From the IMG/VR virus record IMGVR_UViG_3300027743_000030, positions 1-64,000 of that record: a DNA stretch of 64,000 bases; one strand, written 5' to 3'. The notes beneath the pieces are model-generated. The model was not told where the DNA came from, ran no database searches, and was given only the letters and a program-made list of their open reading frames with translations. Positions 14,623-21,956 of this stretch are shown here, piece after piece. Source of the stretch: a virus. A program made the position numbers and the translations under genes. Numbering within the stretch: the stretch's first letter is position 1; every line of letters starts with the position of its first letter.

Positions 14623-14741
14623 TCGGGTGGCGGTCGTCGCTCAAAGCGCCGGATCAGCTCCTCCAACATCAGCAAGTCGGAATTCTTGAACCACACCGAC
14701 GCGGCGCGGCGCAGCGCGTTGATCAGCTCGGCGTCGGTCAT
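14580..14741 (-). CDS. Small helical protein, end of the ParB/ABC operon
   Basis: This 53-residue ORF starts MTDAELINALRRAASVWFKN at an ATG overlapping the preceding gene's stop. A helical start is followed by a polar tail. It is convergent with and overlaps the plus-strand gene ending at 14622. It is likely the last gene of the minus-strand operon. Confidence 0.6.
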   Translation of the reverse strand: MTDAELINALRRAASVWFKNSDLLMLEELIRRFERRPPPDQSHTSTIVGSSSG

Positions 14742-15016
14742 TTGTCGAGCCCCTTCCATCGCCGCAGATCAGCAATCGCGGCGTCGGCCTCCGCGAGTTC
14801 CGCCCGCAGCTGTTGGCGCAATTTCTCCTGCGCAACCATCAGCCGCGCGATCTCTGCGGTGTCCCGAAGTATCTTGGCTCGCAGCGCTTCGATGTTGCCG
14901 CGCAATTCGATGTTATGCACCCGCAGCCGCTTGATCTCGATGGAGGCCTCCCGCCGAACATCGTGATACTCATCCATATCGTCGGGATCGAGCAGCCGCT
15001 CAACGATGTCGGTCAC
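14738..15016 (-). CDS. Coiled-coil phage protein
   Basis: This 92-residue protein has a GTG start in TGACCGACATC overlapping the upstream stop. It starts MTDIVERLLDPDDMDEYHDV and continues as a coiled coil (EIKRLRVHNIELRGNIEALR, then IARLMVAQEKLRQQL). Such proteins are abundant in Rhizobiales prophages. Function unknown. Confidence 0.75.
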   Translation of the reverse strand: MTDIVERLLDPDDMDEYHDVRREASIEIKRLRVHNIELRGNIEALRAKILRDTAEIARLMVAQEKLRQQLRAELAEADAAIADLRRWKGLDK

Positions 15017-15186
15017 TTCCTTTTCTCCCGCCGCATGGCTTGGCGCAGCTTTTCCTGCGCCTCGTCGTTGACCATGCGCTCGGCGCGGTCCCGTGCTGCC
15101 AGATAACCCACGATCATAATGAACACGATCAGAAACAACGCCAGCACGCCCACGACCAGCAAGGCGCTCATCAGGGTGTCGAGCAT
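15013..15186 (-). CDS. Small membrane protein with charged tail
   Basis: This 57-residue protein has an N-terminal transmembrane helix (SALLVVGVLALFLIVFIMIV) and a highly charged C-terminal helix ending REKRK, an inner-membrane topology with a cytoplasmic tail. It overlaps both neighbours. Function unknown. Confidence 0.65.
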   Translation of the reverse strand: MLDTLMSALLVVGVLALFLIVFIMIVGYLAARDRAERMVNDEAQEKLRQAMRREKRK

Positions 15187-15611
15187 GTGTACTCCTCCCA
15201 GCTCAACGCCCGCAGACGCGGCGACGCTGCCGGATAGCCGTTGATCTGCGTCACCAGCTGCGCCAGATCGAACGCCGTCAGCAGATCATCAAAGTGATCG
15301 TCGCCCGGCCCGTGGCACTGCGCATAGACCGGATTGAACCGGCCGTTGAGCCGGCGCAAGGCTTGCGCAATCCTGCGCGGATCGGTCGAGCAGTACCAGC
15401 CGGCAAACGCGATCAGGTGCAGCTGCGGCGCAACCCTGGTGAGCCAGTCGCTGAAAGCGCTTTGCTGATCCCGCGACAGCCCATCGGCATCGATGCACCA
15501 GCGCAGGCGCGGACACTGATCCATCAGCGAGAGCATCAAGCCGGTGCCAGCACAGACCAGCAGCGACGGCTCGGGCCGCTCGCGGTACTCGATCGCCCCG
15601 AAGCTGTTCAC
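15171..15611 (-). CDS. Hypothetical protein
   Basis: This 146-residue protein has a GTG start overlapping the upstream stop. It contains SLLVCAGTGLMLSLMDQCPR and a helical end with DDLLTAFDLAQLVTQI. It has an alpha-beta pattern with several cysteines. No family is recognised. Confidence 0.6.
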   Translation of the reverse strand: MNSFGAIEYRERPEPSLLVCAGTGLMLSLMDQCPRLRWCIDADGLSRDQQSAFSDWLTRVAPQLHLIAFAGWYCSTDPRRIAQALRRLNGRFNPVYAQCHGPGDDHFDDLLTAFDLAQLVTQINGYPAASPRLRALSWEEYTCSTP

Positions 15612-15799
15612 TCCTCGCCGCCACCAGCGATGGCCTGGATCACCGCCGCCATCGTCTCGCTGATCATGAAGGTCAACACCCCGTTGCCGGCGGCGATCGT
15701 CACCCGCACATGATCGGCATTCTCCTCGAAGGTGATCACCCGCGCCAAGTCAATCAGCACTTGCTTGCCGTCCAGCTTCTTGAGCAACAGCGGATTCAT
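15608..15799 (-). CDS. Small beta-rich protein, unknown
   Basis: This 63-residue protein starts MNPLLLKKLDGKQVLIDLAR. It is likely a short beta sheet followed by a helix (ISETMAAVIQAIAGG). It overlaps the preceding gene by about 50 bases in another frame, a long overlap even for a phage. Confidence 0.6.
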   Translation of the reverse strand: MNPLLLKKLDGKQVLIDLARVITFEENADHVRVTIAAGNGVLTFMISETMAAVIQAIAGGGEE

Positions 15800-16007
15800 C
15801 GGATACCCCCTCGGCCTTGCGGATGCGATCGATCATGCCACAGACCGGACACTTGCGCGGCCGGAAACCGTGCGGGCAAAGCACTTGCGCCAGCAGTGCC
15901 TCGGCCTGCTCGCGATCGAGCACGATGTGGCCCTGCCCCTTGCCGGACGGCCCGCGCCAGGAAAGCTGGCGCTCGATCTCGGCAAAGATGGCCGCCAGCT
16001 GCATCAC
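15750..16007 (-). CDS. Small protein with zinc knuckle-like CxxC
   Basis: This protein is 85 residues long, with a GTG start and a second in-frame ATG. It has a helical N-terminus (MQLAAIFAEIERQLSW) and a segment LCPHGFRPRKCPVCGMIDR carrying C-x-H and C-x-x-C ligands, probably a zinc-binding site. Function unknown. Confidence 0.65.
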   Translation of the reverse strand: MMQLAAIFAEIERQLSWRGPSGKGQGHIVLDREQAEALLAQVLCPHGFRPRKCPVCGMIDRIRKAEGVSDESAVAQEAGRQASAD

Positions 16008-16207
16008 GCCCCCGTGGTGTAGCCGCCCGACTTGACCACGGTGTTGCCCTTGCGATCGCGGATCACGTCATGACGCGTGCGCGGGGTGCCAACCGTGTGC
16101 GGCTTGAACACCAGCGCCGGCTGCTTGATCAGAACCGGCCGGTGCGCTGCCGGCGCGATCGAGCCCCACGCCGTGCTGCGCAGCAATCGTTGCTTGAGGT
16201 TTATCAT
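16004..16207 (-). CDS. Small basic protein, unknown
   Basis: This 67-residue basic protein starts MINLKQRLLRSTAWGSIAPA and ends in a Gly/Lys-rich beta-like segment (VIRDRKGNTVVKSGGYTTG). It has four-base overlaps on both sides. No family is recognised. Confidence 0.55.
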   Translation of the reverse strand: MINLKQRLLRSTAWGSIAPAAHRPVLIKQPALVFKPHTVGTPRTRHDVIRDRKGNTVVKSGGYTTGA

Positions 16208-16518
16208 CCGTGCTTCCGTAATGTGACGCCGTGTCGGCCCAGCACGTCACTCAAGGCGTCGACCGACATTACCCCGAGATTGGACATCCGCAACAGCTTG
16301 GTCCGGCTCAAATACGTGACCAGATCATGCACCGTCTGCAACGGCGGATGGCCGTGCTGCTCGCGTTCTTTGTTCTCATACCAAATGGCGGTGTGGAAGC
16401 GCACGTTGAGCGGGCTCCGCAGCTCGATCGATTCGAGCGGCGTGGATAGGAACTCGTTGCTCGGCGACAGCCGCCGCCACAGGATCGTGGCGTCAACAAA
16501 ATCCCACGCCTGCGTCAT
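16204..16518 (-). CDS. Protein with RNA polymerase alpha-CTD-like helix-hairpin-helix domain
   Basis: This 104-residue protein starts MTQAWDFVDATILWRRLSPS. Residues of roughly 60-100 (LQTVHDLVTYLSRTKLLRMS, then NLGVMSVDALSDVLGRHGVT) match the pattern of the bacterial RNA polymerase alpha C-terminal domain: a first helix, LLxxxNLG, then a second helix ending GxTL. In the host this domain contacts UP elements and activators. A phage copy could retarget transcription or only bind DNA. The ATGA overlap with the ABC/GNAT gene implies coexpression. Confidence 0.7.
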   Translation of the reverse strand: MTQAWDFVDATILWRRLSPSNEFLSTPLESIELRSPLNVRFHTAIWYENKEREQHGHPPLQTVHDLVTYLSRTKLLRMSNLGVMSVDALSDVLGRHGVTLRKHG

Positions 16519-17651
16519 ACCGGCTCCGTCAGACACACCCGCTCGGCCAGGGCGCGATCGGCCTTGGCCCCAACATATACAAAGCTGGCGGTGAAACGAT
16601 CCGACGCCCGGTAGCTGCCAAGATGGGCCTTGGCCCCGGTGTCGCGGGCGGTGCGTGAGGGTGCGCGCGTCATGCGCCAGTTGGGATCATGCGCGGCACC
16701 GGCAATCTCGGCCGGATGCCCGGTGTTGCGAAACACCCGAAAGTCCATCGCCGAGTACATGCTGGCACACGCCGTGATCAGCTTGTTGCCAATGCCGCAG
16801 CCCTGATAGTCCGGCAACACCACTGACCTATGCCCGCGCACCGCACGCTGATGGGTCGAATGCCGCCCGACAAACGGCAAGTAGCTGTGAAACGCCACCG
16901 CGCGGCCCTCGGTGAAGGCGCAGAAACACCGGGCACCCTTGTGCAGCTCTGCCGTCAAGTAGTGGTGGCGAGAAAACAAACGCCACGCCGAACTATGCAC
17001 GCGCGCAACGTCGAGCTGGATGGCCGGTCGTCGCCGAAGCAACCTCCATTGAAAATCATCGCTCGCCGGCAGGTAAATCCAGTCCGGGTCGAGCCAGTCA
17101 ATCACGTCGTCATGACAGGTCACCGCAATGAACTTCTGGTTTCTTTTGCGCACGGTCTTGGCCACGGCAAGGCTGCCGATCTTTCCGACCACGCGGTCGA
17201 CCACGCTGGTGAACTCGTCAAATACCAGGAGCCCGGCATGCTCGGCCAAAGCCCGCGCCAGCGTGGCGCGGAACTGCTCGCCGTTCGACAGCACACTATG
17301 CGGACGCAGCCAGCTCGGCGGTGAGCTGAAACCCACCGACGACAGCAGCATGGTGATGTCCTTGATCGACATCGCGGCGGGAAACTCGTCAATCACCGCG
17401 CGGTCGGCATGCCAATCGAGAGTGGTGGTGTAAGCTTCCGGCCAAAGTGTTTTTGCAATCGTGGTCTTGCCGCAACCGCTCGGGCCGACAATCAAGCCCA
17501 CTTGCCACTCGTGCTGATCCAGCGGCAAGCTGACACGCCACTCCAACTCGCTGCGATCGGACGGGGACACGTCAAATATCCCCTCCAGCTGCATCACCCG
17601 CGCACTGCGCACAATCGGTGAAGAGCGCTTGATGGTCGCCGATAACGTCAT
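16515..17651 (-). CDS. ABC-type ATPase fused to GNAT acetyltransferase
   Basis: This is a 378-residue two-domain protein. The N-terminal ATPase has Walker A GPSGCGKT (56-63), an ABC signature-like LSNGEQFR (121-128), Walker B LLVFDEF (141-147) and an H-loop histidine in TCHDD (about 180). The C-terminal half is a GNAT fold with the acetyl-CoA loop YQGCGIGNK (282-290) after beta strand SVVLP. There are no membrane segments, so it is not a transporter. Such ABC-GNAT fusions beside ParB-like genes have been predicted to act on DNA, in the same broad fold group as phage Mu Mom. That function is inference. It overlaps the ParB-like gene by four bases. Confidence 0.85.
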   Translation of the reverse strand: MTLSATIKRSSPIVRSARVMQLEGIFDVSPSDRSELEWRVSLPLDQHEWQVGLIVGPSGCGKTTIAKTLWPEAYTTTLDWHADRAVIDEFPAAMSIKDITMLLSSVGFSSPPSWLRPHSVLSNGEQFRATLARALAEHAGLLVFDEFTSVVDRVVGKIGSLAVAKTVRKRNQKFIAVTCHDDVIDWLDPDWIYLPASDDFQWRLLRRRPAIQLDVARVHSSAWRLFSRHHYLTAELHKGARCFCAFTEGRAVAFHSYLPFVGRHSTHQRAVRGHRSVVLPDYQGCGIGNKLITACASMYSAMDFRVFRNTGHPAEIAGAAHDPNWRMTRAPSRTARDTGAKAHLGSYRASDRFTASFVYVGAKADRALAERVCLTEPV

Positions 17652-18232
17652 GCAATCAACGCCCGGCAGCGAACGCCGTCAGCGGCGAGACGTGTCAGCA
17701 GCTCGGCTTGCTGCTGCTCGTCTTTGCACTCGATCAGAATTTGGAACGTCGGCGTTAGCTCCGGTGGCAGCGGCGGCTCGTCGGCGAGCAACTTCATCAG
17801 CTGCTTGTCCTCGAAGCCCAAGGCCTGGGCGTCGAAGTCGTCCTTGATCGCCAGCAATTCCTCCAGGAGAACATCGTCGTGCCAGTTGCTGGTTTCAGAG
17901 AGCCGGTTGTCGGCAATGCCGTAAGCGCGGCATTGGGCCTCCGACCAGCCTCTGGCGATCATCACCGGAACCTCTTGCAGGTTCTCCAGCTGCGCGGCTT
18001 GGAGCCGCCCGTGGCCCGCTATCACCGTGCCGTCCTCGCGAATGAGGAGCGGAATCGTCCAGCCAAATTGTCGGAGAGATGCCCGCAGCTGATCAATCTG
18101 CGTGGAAGGATGCGCACGCGCGTTTCTTGCGTAGGGTTTTAGTTTGGCAATCGGCCAGCGCTCGATCTGCGGCTGACGCTGCTCGGGGCCAAAGACCGGC
18201 GACTCGGTTGGCTGCGCTCGCTGCCCGCGCAT
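17648..18232 (-). CDS. ParB-like nuclease-domain protein
   Basis: This 194-residue protein contains the ParB/Srx core WPIAKLKPYARNARAHPSTQ, then QIDQLRASLRQFGWTIPLLI and VIAGHGRLQAAQLENL, with the conserved GHGRL box where ParB proteins bind or hydrolyse NTP. The C-terminal 90 residues are acidic and include a DxQALGF element. Stand-alone phage ParB domains often accompany DNA methyltransferase or modification genes. Here the partner is the overlapping ABC-GNAT gene. The start is at a four-base gap from the DNA-binding gene upstream. Confidence 0.9.
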   Translation of the reverse strand: MRGQRAQPTESPVFGPEQRQPQIERWPIAKLKPYARNARAHPSTQIDQLRASLRQFGWTIPLLIREDGTVIAGHGRLQAAQLENLQEVPVMIARGWSEAQCRAYGIADNRLSETSNWHDDVLLEELLAIKDDFDAQALGFEDKQLMKLLADEPPLPPELTPTFQILIECKDEQQQAELLTRLAADGVRCRALIA

Positions 18233-18235
18233 CGC

Positions 18236-18442
18236 TCATTCCGCCGCGCGCTTGGGCTGTAACTGCGCCAGAAGGGCTTGTAGCCGCTCCTCCTCGCCCT
18301 CGGTGATGCGACGCTCATAACCAAGATTAATGGTCGCAACGTCGCCCTTGTTGACCGCATCGTAAAGCAGCCGCGCCGAGATGCCCAAACGCTTCGCAAC
18401 CGCCTCGATCGTGCGCTCGGGAAGCCACGTCTTGTTGCTCAT
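18236..18442 (-). CDS. Small helix-turn-helix DNA-binding protein
   Basis: This 68-residue protein has GAGG before the ATG. It carries a MerR/excisionase-like helix-turn-helix (TIEAVAKRLGISARLLYDAV) and a wing-like NLGYERRITEG, then a helical tail. It is probably a regulator or architectural protein of the ParB/ABC operon. An excisionase role is less likely because no integrase is seen. Confidence 0.75.
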   Translation of the reverse strand: MSNKTWLPERTIEAVAKRLGISARLLYDAVNKGDVATINLGYERRITEGEEERLQALLAQLQPKRAAE

Positions 18443-18633
18443 TGCCACCTCGGAGGCGGGGTGATGATCGCCGCCAGCTGCCGCATCAAGGGACAATCCG
18501 GGCCCGGCGTCTTGCCACACCCCGGCGTGAATGGACAACGCGGTCGCTCGTCACGCTCCAACTCGCCCGCACAGTCGAAGCCCACCAGATCAAGGTCAAA
18601 CCCGTGCAGGATGTGGCTGAGCGCAAAGTCCAT
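18439..18633 (-). CDS. Small cysteine-rich protein, unknown
   Basis: This 64-residue protein starts at ATG 18633 with MDFALSHILHGFDLDLVGFD. A cysteine set (CAGELE, CPFTPGCGKTPGPDCP) could bind zinc. It overlaps the next gene by four bases. No family is recognised. Confidence 0.65.
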   Translation of the reverse strand: MDFALSHILHGFDLDLVGFDCAGELERDERPRCPFTPGCGKTPGPDCPLMRQLAAIITPPPRWQ

Positions 18634-18666
18634 GCCGCACAAGCTGCCACGAGTTGGGCAAGCTGG

Positions 18667-18843
18667 CTACTTGTGACCGCGCTTGCCGCCGCCGTGAACG
18701 CCGCGCTTGTAACCCTTGTTCAAGGCCGCGTTGCTGATCGCAGCCGCAGAGGATTTGTCAAACGTGCGCTTGAGGGCCTCGTAGGTCGCAGGGTTCTTGA
18801 TCGACTTGCCGTGGCTGCCACCACGCTTGCCACCTGTGGGCAT
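18667..18843 (-). CDS. Small basic KGG-type protein
   Basis: This 58-residue protein has GGGAGAG before the ATG. It starts MPTGGKRGGSHGKSIKNPAT and continues YEALKRTF, then AAISNAALNKG and a Gly/Lys-rich end. This resembles small basic phage and plasmid proteins of unknown role. It is the first gene of the minus operon left of the non-coding region. Confidence 0.75.
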   Translation of the reverse strand: MPTGGKRGGSHGKSIKNPATYEALKRTFDKSSAAAISNAALNKGYKRGVHGGGKRGHK

Positions 18844-19242
18844 CTCAGCTCTCCCATTGAACCTTTGTGGCAGCTCAACGATTATGGTTCCACGATCGAT
18901 CCCTTGCCCCCCATCGGTCGGTCGTGCCTCACACTGTTGCTGACGACAGCAGGGCCGCCCGCCGTTCCCCCCGACACGAGCGGCCCTGTCCTTTTGCCCT
19001 CTCCCCCGCACGATCCCCACCCCCCAGGCTCAACACGCTCGCGGCTAATCTGAGGCAGCGCTGCATAAGCTGGGAACGTCAGCTGTGCGGGTTCAATGGC
19101 CGGGAGCTACTGGATAAGCCCCCAACGCAAATAGCCCACCAGCGAGCGGCTAATGAGCTTTTAGAGGGGGTCGTGTCCCGAGTGGGTGCCGCTGAGCCGC
19201 CGCCGCCGCCTCGCGCCCTGGGAAAAAAGGCGGGAGGGTGAA

Positions 19243-19335
19243 ATGGAAACCGAAATTATTCTTCCCGATCAAGGAGGTAGGCGGAGCAAGTTTAAAACGG
19301 CAGTCATAATGTCGCAATTTGGTTGTGCTGAATAG
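19243..19335 (+). CDS. Possible 30-residue peptide
   Basis: The ATG is preceded by GGGAGGGTG. The product starts METEIILPDQGGRRSKFKTA and ends at a TAG just before the hairpin region. Codon use is less GC-biased than that of its neighbours. It may instead be a leader peptide or chance. Confidence 0.3.
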   Translation: METEIILPDQGGRRSKFKTAVIMSQFGCAE

Positions 19336-19356
19336 ATAAGTAGGATCAATAGGTTA

Positions 19357-19441
19357 GGTGACTACATAGTAGCTATGGGGTAGTCACCGAGAGAATTCTA
19401 TTCTCGGTTGGTGATCTTGCGAAACTTGTAATTATTGCAAG
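19357..19441. other. Cluster of three strong hairpins, possible structured RNA or single-strand origin
   Basis: Hairpin a: GGTGACTAC (19357-19365) pairs with GTAGTCACC (19380-19388), with an inner ATAG/CTAT stem and a GGG bulge. Hairpin b: GAGAAT (19391-19396) pairs with ATTCTC (19400-19405). Hairpin c: CTTGC (19416-19420) or CTTG (19425-19428) pairs with GCAAG (19437-19441), alternatives that exclude each other. The region is AT-rich compared with its surroundings. Confidence 0.6.
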
Positions 19442-19779
19442 GACGCGACGCACTTGAGCAGGCGACGCGACGGAGCGGGGGGAGTGCAGACCATGCGTGG
19501 ATCAGCACAAGATCGAGCAGATTAACGCGGTAATGCGCGCCTTACCGGCCCAACGTGACTGCCTGCAGCTGCAGCTCGTCGTCAGCTCAATCCGAGTCGA
19601 GTTGGGCGATGGAGGATGGGGGTGGGCCAGCATGGGCGCGGGGATTTGATTCGTGTTGGGAAAATAATCCGGCGGCGCTGTGCGGGGGTGGCCCTTCGGC
19701 GGGCGGGTACGTCTCTCGGCGGCCAGTGTTCGTGGATCAAGCGCGAGCTGAGAAACGGAAACAGAAAGTGAAATTGGCA

Positions 19780-20009
19780 GTGACACGTACCTCTTACATT
19801 AGTTTTGTATGCATGCGCATTACATAGGATAATAACCTGTCACATCTGTCACAAGTGTCACAAGCGGCATGGCACAAGGGTTTGTGTGATGACACATATG
19901 ACGGGAGTGACGGGACTTTTCCTTCTACCGCAGCGCACTATCGGCGATGAATATCCAACACGTGTCACACGTGTCACATACGTCATGGCAGTGACACGTG
20001 CGAGTGACA
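19780..20009. repeat. TGTCAC iteron cluster, candidate replication origin
   Basis: Direct TGTCAC copies start at 19838, 19847 and 19856 with exact nine-base spacing, and at 19963 and 19972, again nine bases apart. Inverted copies (GTGACA) lie at 19780, 19991 and 20004. Degenerate TGACA/TGACG sites lie between. Tandem iterons next to a replicative helicase gene are typical of initiator-bound origins in phages and plasmids. Confidence 0.65.
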
Positions 20010-20065
20010 CGAGACCTTGCGGCACTTGCCGCCAGTTTTTAAACCGATGTCTTAGGATAAGGGGA

Positions 20066-21475
20066 TCAGTCGGGTCGCTCGGTGATATCGAGCAGTCTGA
20101 TGCCGTCGAGGCCGCGCGCCTTAGCGGAGCGCCATCGTTTGAAGCCCTTGGCTTCCATGCGTTCGACGAAGGCTTTCTGAGTTCCGCAGCGTTCTTTGGT
20201 GGCTTCGCAGAACAGCTTCCAGGAGTTGAACAGCTCGGCAGAGGATGCGCGTGCGTTGACATCGGTTGTGAGGCAGGACTTATCGATCCATTGCTGCAGG
20301 GCGTCTTGGTTTTCGAAGTAGTCGGCGGTTGCGCCGAGGACGGCGGCGGGTGGCATCAGGCCCATGTGCTGCCATGCGACGAAGCCGTCCATGATCCAGC
20401 TCAAGATGCCGGGATATTCCGGCACCAATTTATCGAACAGCCCGAGATCGACTTCGCTCTCGGCGATCTCGACGGTGAAGGGGATCAGCTGCAGGCGGCG
20501 GCGCATGGCGCGATCGGCATTGCGGATGACTGGCTTGTTGTTGCCGACGACGATGATTTTGTATTGCGGCAGGTACTCGAAGGAATTCTGCCGCATGAAG
20601 TTGGCGCGCACGGTATCGCCGCCGGTGAGCTGCTTCAGCTTGGCCTCATCCCAGGACTGGTTCTGTGCTGTCTCGGCGGTGAGCACCAAGCGGGTGCCGC
20701 GCAGCGATGCCAGTTCTTCCTTGTGCTGGGGATGTGTGGTGGCCTGCAGCAGCTCCAGCGACGCCTGGGCGGCATAGTCGCCGAGCACGGCCTTGACCGT
20801 GTTGAGGAACGTGCCTTTGCCGTTCTGTCCGGTGCCGTAGCAGAAGAAAAAACTTTGCTCGGACGTATACGGCGAGGCGCAATAGCCGCAGACGCGCTGG
20901 AGATAATCGATCAGCTCCTGATTGTTGTCGGTGATGCGTCGCAGGAAGGTCAGCCACGTTGGGCAGACTGTTTGCGTGGCGGTGACCGCCGTCATCTTGG
21001 AGCAGTAGTCTTCCCGCCGTTGTGGCCCGAGCTGCCAGTCGCCGGGCCGATCGAGCCGCACGCAGGTTGTTGCCATGTTGAGCACCGGGGTCTGATCGAA
21101 CAGCCCCATGGGGTGCGCGGTCTCGTCCTTGATCCGCTCGGAGCAGCGTCGGACCAGGGCTGCGCTTTCGGCGGTGCGTTTGTCGCCCTTCTTTTTGAGC
21201 CCGGCGCAGATCGTGCGGCACAGCTCGGCCATGCGGCGGTTGACGGTGCGCTGCTGATCGAATTGCCAGACGTGGCCGGTCCATTCATGGAACCCGATCG
21301 CCTCCAAGAAAACGAACCGATCGCCGTGGCGCTGCATGAACAGCCGCACCACGGCTTCATCGGTCAGCAGCCAGTTCGGCGCGAGCCAAGGATCGGGGTG
21401 CAACGGCACCACGTTGAGCGTGGGTTGCTCGTTCTCGTCTAGGCCACGATCGTCGCCCTGATCATCATCCGCCAT
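20066..21475 (-). CDS. SF3 primase-helicase (D5/P4 family, helicase part)
   Basis: This 469-residue protein has the SF3 Walker A GTGQNGKGT (about 214-222), the following acidic region LVLTAETAQNQSWDEAKLKQ with the family KQLTGGD motif, and motif C with the sensor asparagine IIVVGNNKP. The upstream D5-type domain (FDQTPVLNMATTCVRLDRPG, then PTWLTFLRRI) is typical of P4/D5 helicases that unwind the origin. The Toprim and zinc-finger primase parts are encoded separately upstream at 22508 and 23384, so the primase-helicase is split over three genes. Iterons lie just beyond its stop. Confidence 0.93.
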   Translation of the reverse strand: MADDDQGDDRGLDENEQPTLNVVPLHPDPWLAPNWLLTDEAVVRLFMQRHGDRFVFLEAIGFHEWTGHVWQFDQQRTVNRRMAELCRTICAGLKKKGDKRTAESAALVRRCSERIKDETAHPMGLFDQTPVLNMATTCVRLDRPGDWQLGPQRREDYCSKMTAVTATQTVCPTWLTFLRRITDNNQELIDYLQRVCGYCASPYTSEQSFFFCYGTGQNGKGTFLNTVKAVLGDYAAQASLELLQATTHPQHKEELASLRGTRLVLTAETAQNQSWDEAKLKQLTGGDTVRANFMRQNSFEYLPQYKIIVVGNNKPVIRNADRAMRRRLQLIPFTVEIAESEVDLGLFDKLVPEYPGILSWIMDGFVAWQHMGLMPPAAVLGATADYFENQDALQQWIDKSCLTTDVNARASSAELFNSWKLFCEATKERCGTQKAFVERMEAKGFKRWRSAKARGLDGIRLLDITERPD

Positions 21476-21488
21476 GCGCCCCGTTTCC

Positions 21489-21683
21489 TCACAGCAGCCG
21501 CTCGCCGGCTGCTAATTGTTGCTGTTCGTAGTCGTGCTCGATTGCTTCCATGATGGCGATCTGCAGCGCCGCCGCGTGCGGGGTCATCTTCCCGAGCTGC
21601 ACTTGGCGCTTGTAAAAAGGCCGCCGCATTTTCAGCTCGCGGCGCACCTCGTTGAGCTTTTCGGTGGCGCTAAACTCCCGCAT
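21489..21683 (-). CDS. Small helical protein in the replication operon
   Basis: This 64-residue protein starts MREFSATEKLNEVRRELKMR. It is helical and charged (AALQIAIMEAIEHDYEQQQL). It resembles small phage replication-region proteins. Function unknown. Confidence 0.65.
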   Translation of the reverse strand: MREFSATEKLNEVRRELKMRRPFYKRQVQLGKMTPHAAALQIAIMEAIEHDYEQQQLAAGERLL

Positions 21684-21954
21684 CGGCTGCACTTTCGTCC
21701 GATGTTTCCCGTGAAACCTGCCCCCGGCTGCGTGCCGCTTGGCCGTAGGCCGTCACCTGATAGCGCGCCGGGGATGATCCTGATCGCTCGACCCATCGCT
21801 TGCGCAGGAGCGAGCGCAGCACACCGCGATGGAACACCGCCGGCAGCTGGCCGTCGCCGAGCAGCAGCCAGGTCAACAAGGTCCGCTGCTTGGCTGACAT
21901 CGGCTCGCGCTTGGGACGCGGCAATCGGAACAGCTCGCGCTGGAACGCCGACAT
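21670..21954 (-). CDS. Putative winged-helix-like protein
   Basis: This 94-residue protein starts MSAFQRELFRLPRPKREPMS. It contains a helix-turn-helix-like stretch (QRTLLTWLLLGDGQLPAVFH, then VLRSLLRKRWVER) and a strand ARYQVTAYGQAA, like a small winged-helix domain. A GTG at 21960 overlapping the previous stop is an alternative start. DNA binding is likely but the target is unknown. Confidence 0.6.
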   Translation of the reverse strand: MSAFQRELFRLPRPKREPMSAKQRTLLTWLLLGDGQLPAVFHRGVLRSLLRKRWVERSGSSPARYQVTAYGQAARSRGQVSRETSDESAADAGV

Positions 21955-21956
21955 GA

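Larger units (their letters stand above)
18844..20065. other. 1.2-kb non-coding region between two minus-strand blocks
   Basis: No convincing long gene is present. It holds a possible 30-residue ORF (19243-19335), three consecutive hairpins (19357-19441), an AT-richer stretch around 19250-19440 and a cluster of TGTCAC direct and inverted repeats (19780-20009) beside the primase-helicase gene. Together these look like a replication origin and control region. Confidence 0.6.

Noticed and set aside
19502-19827. Overlapping short ORFs on both strands in the origin region
   Set aside because: No ribosome site and low-complexity translations without family features.
19780-20009. CRISPR array
   Set aside because: The TGTCAC repeats are six to nine bases with nine-base phasing and no spacers of CRISPR length.
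19805-21442. Plus-strand 545-residue ORF opposite the helicase gene
   Set aside because: High-GC shadow of the SF3 helicase. The helicase motifs are on the minus strand and the plus translation has no recognisable domain.
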